From the NCBI RefSeq assembly GCF_004135585.1, contig NZ_CP035502.1, positions 186,001 through 250,000 of the forward strand: 64,000 nt of DNA, in the 5' to 3' direction. Numbering within the stretch: the stretch's first letter is position 1; every line of letters starts with the position of its first letter. Both the position numbers and the translations under genes were made by a program. This document shows, one piece after another, positions 59,379-64,000 of the stretch. The stretch comes from Sphingosinicella sp. BN140058. GTDB taxonomy: Bacteria; Pseudomonadota; Alphaproteobacteria; Sphingomonadales; Sphingomonadaceae. The notes below the pieces were generated by a model. That model was given only the letters and a program-made list of their open reading frames with translations. It did no database searches and was not told where the DNA came from.

Positions 59379-59750
59379 TCAGTCGTCGAGCTCGGTCGCG
59401 TCCAACGCGGCGACAAGCATGCGGTACGCGGCCGGCCGAGATATTTTCGCTTTGCGAGCTTGGGAAGCTGCGCGCTGGACCAGCGCCTCGAACTTTTCGA
59501 CCTCGATGTGATGTTTGGCGTAATCGACGGCTTCCTGGAGGCCCCCGACGTACTTCGCGAGGAGGGGCGAGCTCCGGGCGTGAGCGAGAACCTCGCGTGC
59601 GCGCTTCAGGACGTCGACGGCGGGCACCTCCTCGCCGTCCGCCAGCCGCCAGAACACGGATCCTTCCGGCTGTTGCCAGCCGTAGATTGCGTCTCGCACG
59701 CGATTTCGACGGGGCCCATCGAATCCATCGTTGGCAAGGTCGAGATTCAT
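59379..59750 (-). CDS. Tandem paralog B of unknown function
   Basis: A 123-residue helical protein. Its C-terminal half (YAKHHIEVEKFEALVQRAAS, then KAKISRPAAYRMLVAALDA) is a diverged copy of paralog A. Both begin MNL and share a central helix spanning Leu-rich repeats. Function unknown. The start at 59750 follows the DUF7007 gene by 13 bases. Confidence 0.68.
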   Translation of the reverse strand: MNLDLANDGFDGPRRNRVRDAIYGWQQPEGSVFWRLADGEEVPAVDVLKRAREVLAHARSSPLLAKYVGGLQEAVDYAKHHIEVEKFEALVQRAASQARKAKISRPAAYRMLVAALDATELDD

Positions 59751-59763
59751 GGGTGGACTCGCC

Positions 59764-60606
59764 TCATTGGACCATCGCGCCAACGACAAGAACGTTACCG
59801 ACGCGATCGATACGCGGGTGGCGCTTCTCGTCGATAACGAAGCCGAAGCCGCTGGAGGTGTATTCGTTTGAAGGCACGAGGAAGCTGAGCGCCTGTGGCG
59901 TGTGGATGAAGCTGCGATCGCCACCGCGGGTGGCCAGGCACTCAACCTGTCCGGGATGCGCACGGGAGTTGATCGCGGACACGACGATGAGGTCGTCTGA
60001 GTGCTTTTGAAGGAAGAGAGCACGATCGCGTTCATGACTCTCGCCGGGTTTGATCGTTTGGCCGGTGACGATCTCCCACGCGTCCGGATACCAGCCCTTG
60101 AGAGTGCTCTCCGCCGATGAGCGTTCGTAACGGGTGAAGAGGTGCGGGAAGGTATAGGCTACGATCGCCCAGCAGCAGTCTTCCTCGTAGTGCCCGGAGG
60201 CGTTGCGCCACGCAGCGTGGATCTGAGCGTTGCGTTGAGCGTCAACGATGAAGCCACCGTGGCTGGGTGTGCCGACCAGCTCGATTCCCTGGTCGTAGCG
60301 CTTTCGGCTATCGGAGGAGCCCCACGGGGTGGAAATCTGCCGAGTAAGGGTCTTCCGATCCAGCTGCTCGACCTCGTCCAGATGATCGGAGAAGGTCTGT
60401 ACCCGGAGCTCGAACTCCGCCAGCGATGCAACGTGGCGGTCGAAGCTGTCGAAAGTAGCAGCCGTGGACGCTTCGGGGTCGATAGCAGGGTACTTGGTGT
60501 AGATCGTGAAGCCCTCGCCGTTTCGGCGCGGCAGCAGCGCAAAGGTGAGGTAGCGAACGCGGATGGCCGGATGGCCGTCCGCGGTGCGGGAGATCGAAAT
60601 CGGCAT
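59764..60606 (-). CDS. DUF7007 domain protein
   Basis: A 280-residue protein matching the DUF7007 pattern of alphaproteobacterial plasmids: GIELVGTPSHGGFIVDAQR, then HYEEDCCWAIVAYTFPHLF, STLKGWYPDAWEIVTGQ, GESHERDRALFLQKHSDD, LIVVSAINSRAHPGQVECLA and a final FGFVIDEKRH. The family's role is unknown; the conserved His, Glu and Cys residues hint at an enzyme. The front half may be a separate domain (1-105). Confidence 0.75.
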   Translation of the reverse strand: MPISISRTADGHPAIRVRYLTFALLPRRNGEGFTIYTKYPAIDPEASTAATFDSFDRHVASLAEFELRVQTFSDHLDEVEQLDRKTLTRQISTPWGSSDSRKRYDQGIELVGTPSHGGFIVDAQRNAQIHAAWRNASGHYEEDCCWAIVAYTFPHLFTRYERSSAESTLKGWYPDAWEIVTGQTIKPGESHERDRALFLQKHSDDLIVVSAINSRAHPGQVECLATRGGDRSFIHTPQALSFLVPSNEYTSSGFGFVIDEKRHPRIDRVGNVLVVGAMVQ

Positions 60607-60638
60607 GGTCGAATGGCTCCTTGACGCGAATGCGGGCG

Positions 60639-60926
60639 TCAGCCCAGACGGTGAGAGGCGCGCACGTAGATGTCGCGGCGATCGGCGGTGAGCTGTCCTT
60701 CGTCGTCCACCGTGGCATTGATCACGAGATCGGCGGCGCCTGCGAGCGCGTCGATGAAGGCTTCACCCGGGCTGTTTGGATGCTCGCTTTCTGACCAGGG
60801 TACCTCGATGTTGACCTGGTGCCCGTACGGGGCGCCCACGAAGAAGTTGATCATGCTTCCGGGATCTCGGGCCGTGGCATGGTGGACGACCCGGAGGATG
60901 CGTCCTACGAGGAGGATCTTACGCAT
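60639..60926 (-). CDS. Unknown protein
   Basis: A 95-residue protein with a basic helical start and a beta part (MINFFVGAPYGHQVNIEV). GGAGG is 6 bases from the ATG at 60926. No family recognised. Confidence 0.6.
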   Translation of the reverse strand: MRKILLVGRILRVVHHATARDPGSMINFFVGAPYGHQVNIEVPWSESEHPNSPGEAFIDALAGAADLVINATVDDEGQLTADRRDIYVRASHRLG

Positions 60927-61109
60927 TGGCGGCCTCCGCGCAGCCGGTGCTCGGCGTCGTCGCTGCGCGTAAGACGCGCTGGTGGAGCTTGGGTCTGGTC
61001 ATCTTTTCCTCCCTGAAGCATTGCGCTCCAGGGAGTGCCCTTCAGCCCTCGATGTGGGGGTTCACCGCACATAGGAGTGCTGTACCGGCTGATCCTTGCC
61101 AACGTCCGC

Positions 61110-61343
61110 TCAGCGGGTCTGGCCCGGACTGAACGGGACCGGGCTCAGCTTCGCCTTCTTAGCGCCACAGGCTGTGCAACGGAGGCGCCGCTCCGCCGCC
61201 TTGATGGTGAGTGAGAGTGGGAAGGCGTCCTGAACTTGCTCGGGAGTGACGAGGAGTTCATGATGGCAGGCAAGGCAGATAACTCGGCAGTTCGCCCGCG
61301 CCCGGGCAAAGCACATGGTCGTCTCGATTCGCCGGTTTCCCAT
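61110..61343 (-). CDS. Small zinc-ribbon protein
   Basis: A 77-residue protein with two cysteine pairs spaced about 33 residues apart (CLACHHE and CTACGAK), the spacing of a zinc ribbon with an inserted helix. It may bind nucleic acid. No family recognised. Confidence 0.65.
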   Translation of the reverse strand: MGNRRIETTMCFARARANCRVICLACHHELLVTPEQVQDAFPLSLTIKAAERRLRCTACGAKKAKLSPVPFSPGQTR

Positions 61344-61531
61344 CCAGAACGAATGAGGAACAACGCCGCCGATGTCCAGTCAGTGACGAGACCGGCGAGG
61401 GTCCACTAGCCACAAGCCGGGCTTTGCCGAGCCATGTAAGATCATCCGAGCGCTTCCGCGGGGTGCGCGGCCGGCGTAGACGTCAGTCCCTCTGGCGAGC
61501 GGCACGCATTCGGCTGCGCCGGCCGGAGGCT

Positions 61532-62008
61532 TCAACCGGCCGATTTGGTGCCGAGCAGATCCTCGGTGGCCGCGGCATCGAGGTGGCGCTTCTTCAAATC
61601 AACATGGCTCTTGATCGAATCCCGGAGGATCCGGAGGTCGCCCGTCCGCTCGATGAAGATGTCGAACTCGTCCACTGCCAGGGAGCCGTCCTCTCGGTGA
61701 GCGATGTTGAAGCGAACGAAGGTACGCGAGAGCACCATAGCAAGGGTGAGGTCGAGAGGGTGCCCATCGTCGCCTTCGAACGAGAAGTCTTCGACGAGCG
61801 TCAACTCGGTGCCAGGCGCCATAGCGGCGAGCGCTTTGAGGCAGCGGTCGATCTTGGCTCCCACGGCGCGCTGAGTGTTTCCCGGTAACGCTTGGTTGCC
61901 GGAGACGAAGTCCGAGAGAGAGGCGGCGATCCTGCCATGCGGAAAGCTGTGAACCGCCTCGGCTTCGCGATCATTCGCAGCGTCCCGAGGCAAGTGCTGG
62001 CTGGTCAT
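61532..62008 (-). CDS. Unknown protein
   Basis: A 158-residue soluble protein with a beta-rich middle (TELTLVEDFSFEGDDGHPL, then RTFVRFNIAHREDGS) and helical ends. No family recognised. AGGA precedes the ATG. Confidence 0.6.
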   Translation of the reverse strand: MTSQHLPRDAANDREAEAVHSFPHGRIAASLSDFVSGNQALPGNTQRAVGAKIDRCLKALAAMAPGTELTLVEDFSFEGDDGHPLDLTLAMVLSRTFVRFNIAHREDGSLAVDEFDIFIERTGDLRILRDSIKSHVDLKKRHLDAAATEDLLGTKSAG

Positions 62009-62077
62009 TCCTGTGCTTTCGAATGATGGGTGACGGTGTTCTCGCCGAACGGATGGATCGGGGCAAGAGCGGGTTTC

Positions 62078-62950
62078 TCACGCGGCGAGGGCGGTCTCGA
62101 CTTGGCACGAGGCCCAGAGAGCGTCGAACTCTGGGGTCGTGCTGCGATCGAGCCGCCGCCAGCAATCCCAGGGATCGAAGTTGACGATCGGAATGGTATG
62201 GTACCGCAGCCGGAGGAGGGCAGGGGCAAAAAGGCCGATCGAGCGATGTTCGAACTGCCCGAGCTCGGGCGAGTCGTTCACGTCTGCGATCTCAATGGCG
62301 TCCCAGCGGCGGCTGGCCGCAAGTGACCGGAAGATCGGTGTTTGCATCCACTGACGGCCGGAGAGGCCGCCTTCTGCAGTGCTCGCCAAATCGAACACTC
62401 GAAGATCGCGCGGCCGTTCGAGGATGAAGAGCCGTCCTGGCTCTTTGTGGTGCGCCGGCTGGATTTCGATGAAATTGCCCCGGTCCGCGGTCTTGACCCA
62501 GTTGCAGGCTTCGGGTGCCGTGCTGTAGCCCAAGGCTTGCATGAACGCGGACGCATCGCGCCAAGTCGGGTGGCCGGGGAGCACGCGCCAGGATAACAGG
62601 CGCCCCGTCTGGTCACGCTTCGCGTCGAGGGCGAGCTCGTCGAAGCCAAGCTCGCGGAAGATGATCTGGTTGATCGGACCGTCGGGAAGCAGCTTCTCGT
62701 CGAGGCGATAATCCATGGGAGCCCACCAGGCCGTGGTGCAGCCGACGTCTGGGCAGTAGCTCTGTGCGACGCATGGATCGTCGCAGGTCCACCGCAAAGC
62801 CTCCCAACCACTGGCTTTCAGCGGCCCAGCGAATGTCTCCAAGGTGCCGTGGAACAGCAACTGGTCACACGCGGATCGCGGATCGGGCGCGGCTGCCATG
62901 ATATCGGCGAGCCAAAGAGGCACTTCGGCGGACGACGTTGATGGCTGCAT
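62078..62950 (-). CDS. Unknown protein with ART-like front motif
   Basis: A 290-residue soluble protein. QLLFHGTLETFAGPLKASG followed by ALRWTCDDPCVAQSYCP resembles the His-Gly-Thr entry of ADP-ribosyltransferase folds, where A-x-x-Y commonly follows. A clear catalytic Glu motif is not seen, so the assignment is tentative. The C-terminal half (RSIGLFAPALLRLRYHTIP, NFDPWDCWRRL) is unassigned. GGAGG lies before the ATG at 62950. Confidence 0.65.
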   Translation of the reverse strand: MQPSTSSAEVPLWLADIMAAAPDPRSACDQLLFHGTLETFAGPLKASGWEALRWTCDDPCVAQSYCPDVGCTTAWWAPMDYRLDEKLLPDGPINQIIFRELGFDELALDAKRDQTGRLLSWRVLPGHPTWRDASAFMQALGYSTAPEACNWVKTADRGNFIEIQPAHHKEPGRLFILERPRDLRVFDLASTAEGGLSGRQWMQTPIFRSLAASRRWDAIEIADVNDSPELGQFEHRSIGLFAPALLRLRYHTIPIVNFDPWDCWRRLDRSTTPEFDALWASCQVETALAA

Positions 62951-63000
62951 CTTTTCCTCCTGCGGGACGATCCGCAAGGGAAGCCTCGAGGACCTTCCCT

Positions 63001-63243
63001 TCACTCGGCTGGTAGGAGCCCCGACGGCAGCTCGGAGACTCGACCGCGCCGTTGCTCGTGGCGCTGCCCGCAGCTGGAGCACGTCCAGCCTCCACGAATA
63101 AGCTCGAAGAGGCTTGGCCACCGCTGGTTCAACAGCGTGCGTGCGCAGCCGTTGCATGGCGCGCGGCGACGGCGCCGTTTCCCATTGAGCTCCTTAGCTT
63201 TCGAGATCATCTGCACGGGCAGGCGGGTGAGGGCGCGATACAT
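63001..63243 (-). CDS. Small zinc-ribbon protein, Arg-rich
   Basis: An 80-residue protein with APCNGCARTL and WTCSSCGQRH, two CxxC pairs 21 residues apart: a compact zinc ribbon with an Arg-rich N-terminal arm, suited to nucleic-acid binding. GGAG lies 6 bases before the ATG at 63243. Confidence 0.68.
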   Translation of the reverse strand: MYRALTRLPVQMISKAKELNGKRRRRRAPCNGCARTLLNQRWPSLFELIRGGWTCSSCGQRHEQRRGRVSELPSGLLPAE

Positions 63244-63309
63244 CTTGAGCTCCGGCGGGGTTGGCCCGAGGATAGACGCGCAGGCGGCTGTGAGTCTAGG
63301 AAGTTTGCT

Positions 63310-63317
63310 GGATCTTT
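63310..63317. promoter_or_regulatory. GGATCTTT element between the zinc-ribbon gene and the small ORF
   Basis: An exact GGATCTTT copy, 67 bases from the minus-strand gene and about 113 bases from the plus-strand gene at 63430. Confidence 0.4.
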
Positions 63318-63350
63318 AGCGCCCGGGTGTGGCGGCCTGTGGAAACTACG

Positions 63351-63392
63351 TAGATTGTTGTTTACATCGTCGGCTGTCGCTGGAACAATCTA
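63351..63392 (+). promoter_or_regulatory. 9-bp inverted repeat upstream of the small ORF
   Basis: TAGATTGTT and AACAATCTA are perfect complements with a 24-base spacer. They sit 38 bases before the ATG at 63430, as expected of a dimer operator. Confidence 0.5.
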
Positions 63393-63429
63393 ACGCGCTT
63401 CTGCTTTGCAACGATATAGAGAGGCGTCA

Positions 63430-63582
63430 ATGAGCGAAAAGACGATGGAAGCAGCGCCGGTGGCGCAGCCAGCATCGAGCGGGATGGAACCTTTCCTTAT
63501 CCAGCCGGCTTGGGTTCAGGAAGAACGAGATGAGGCTCGCAAAGCTCGCGCAATTAAGGAGCTAGGGGAGCGAAAGGGTTAG
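63430..63582 (+). CDS. Small unknown protein
   Basis: A 50-residue charged protein (MSEKTMEAAPVAQPAS at the start, RKARAIKELGERKG at the end), helical at the C-terminus. AGAGG lies 5 bases upstream of the ATG. No family recognised. Confidence 0.6.
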   Translation: MSEKTMEAAPVAQPASSGMEPFLIQPAWVQEERDEARKARAIKELGERKG

Positions 63583-63775
63583 CCTATCATAGGTGAAAAT
63601 CCAGCGGCCCGCCCGGCCGACCGGAGAAATTAACGGTTGATCGCCTGTCCACCTGGGAATAGTACGCGGTCACCGGAGCTTGCGAGGCGAGTGGGCTTTG
63701 TTCTCCGTATCATGAAATCTGCCGTTATTTCAGCGGGTTGACCTTGCGCGTGGGGCGCGTCAGTGGGAGCGCATG

Positions 63776-64000
63776 ATGAGTTCAGTGACGCAAGAGGAAT
63801 TGGATCGTCTGCTGCTTGGGCTCGGGCACTCCGCGATGGAAATTGGGGCGGATTTCTCTGTCCGGCGCCTGAACGAGTTGGCTCTGAAGTGGGACGGCCG
63901 ATCTGCATCGGAGATCCTCGGGCAGAAGCTTATCGCTGTTTGGCCGGATATCAGCCGGGGGAAGATTGGCGATGCTGTTCGCGAGGTGATGCGCTCGCGT
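63776..64000 (+). CDS. PAS-domain sensor protein, 5' end only
   Basis: 75 codons are visible before the window ends. The residues MEIGADFSVRRLNELALKWD followed by RSASEILGQKLIAVWPDIS match the opening of a PAS domain, as found in sensor histidine kinases. GGGAG is 6 bases from the ATG at 63776 and only 3 from one at 63773. It could be the missing partner of one of the regulators, but the rest of the gene is not available. Confidence 0.8.
   Translation, partial: MSSVTQEELDRLLLGLGHSAMEIGADFSVRRLNELALKWDGRSASEILGQKLIAVWPDISRGKIGDAVREVMRSR

Noticed and set aside
63630..63908. Minus-strand 92-codon frame at the right end
   Set aside because: It is antisense to the PAS protein start, which has a ribosome binding site and a recognisable domain.

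Overview
The window reads as accessory DNA of a GC-rich alphaproteobacterium, most probably a sphingomonad-type host. The pointers are a CtrA-like regulator, a MucR/Ros zinc finger, a FixJ-type regulator, a BLUF photoreceptor, the alphaproteobacterial SOS box GAAC-N7-GAAC in front of recA, and strong AGGAG-type ribosome binding sites. No rRNA, tRNA, ribosomal protein, replication, partition, transfer or virion gene was seen. The mix fits a megaplasmid, chromid or very large integrated element. Part of it is phage-like nucleic acid metabolism (RNase H, ATP-dependent DNA ligase, DEDD exonuclease, RecA, ClpX, Nudix, three DNA methyltransferases). The rest is cell-surface and sensory genes that a lytic phage would not normally carry. 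A jumbo prophage cannot be excluded.

Layout. 1-8.4 kb (minus): RNase HI, two secreted proteins including a lytic transglycosylase, a SLOG-macro fusion, three members of a small paralogous family, and a second ClpX. 8.6-18 kb: a SWIB domain protein, a retropepsin-like protease, large unknowns, a HAD phosphatase-like protein and small secreted proteins. 18.2-22.8 kb: BLUF protein, ASCH-like protein and a FixJ-type regulator. 23-26.4 kb: beta-class DNA methyltransferase, MucR, DEDD exonuclease and a lipoprotein. 26.8-33 kb: a Cys-rich thrombospondin-type repeat exoprotein interrupted by an in-frame TGA, a TonB-like protein, membrane and secreted proteins, and a DNA ligase. 33-49 kb: a long minus-strand run of tightly packed, often ATGA-overlapping unknown genes with an ART-PolyVal-like protein, a DUF4031 protein, a DsbD-N-like membrane protein, the first C5 methyltransferase and recA. 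50-52.3 kb (plus): the ctrA-like gene and two unknowns. 52.5-63.2 kb: NADAR, a Rap1a/Tai-like protein, the second C5 methyltransferase, an EF-hand protein, a LuxR-type HTH protein, Nudix, tandem paralogs and DUF7007. 63.4-64 kb: a small ORF and the start of a PAS protein.

How it may work together. Most genes are minus-strand with short spacers, and clusters end in GC-rich hairpins that often share a GGCCCGCC stem. The short element GGATCTTT/AAAGATCC and its relative GAAAAATCC recur in intergenic DNA, twice as exact 11-bp-phased tandem pairs, and may be a shared promoter or operator. Two themes stand out. One is epigenetic and cell-cycle control: a CtrA-like regulator, three methyltransferases, MucR, and two C5 enzymes carrying AbrB/SymE-like N-termini. 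The other is a set of NAD/ADP-ribose-handling folds: SLOG plus macro, NADAR, ART-PolyVal, a possible second ART and Nudix. Functional links within either theme are inference.
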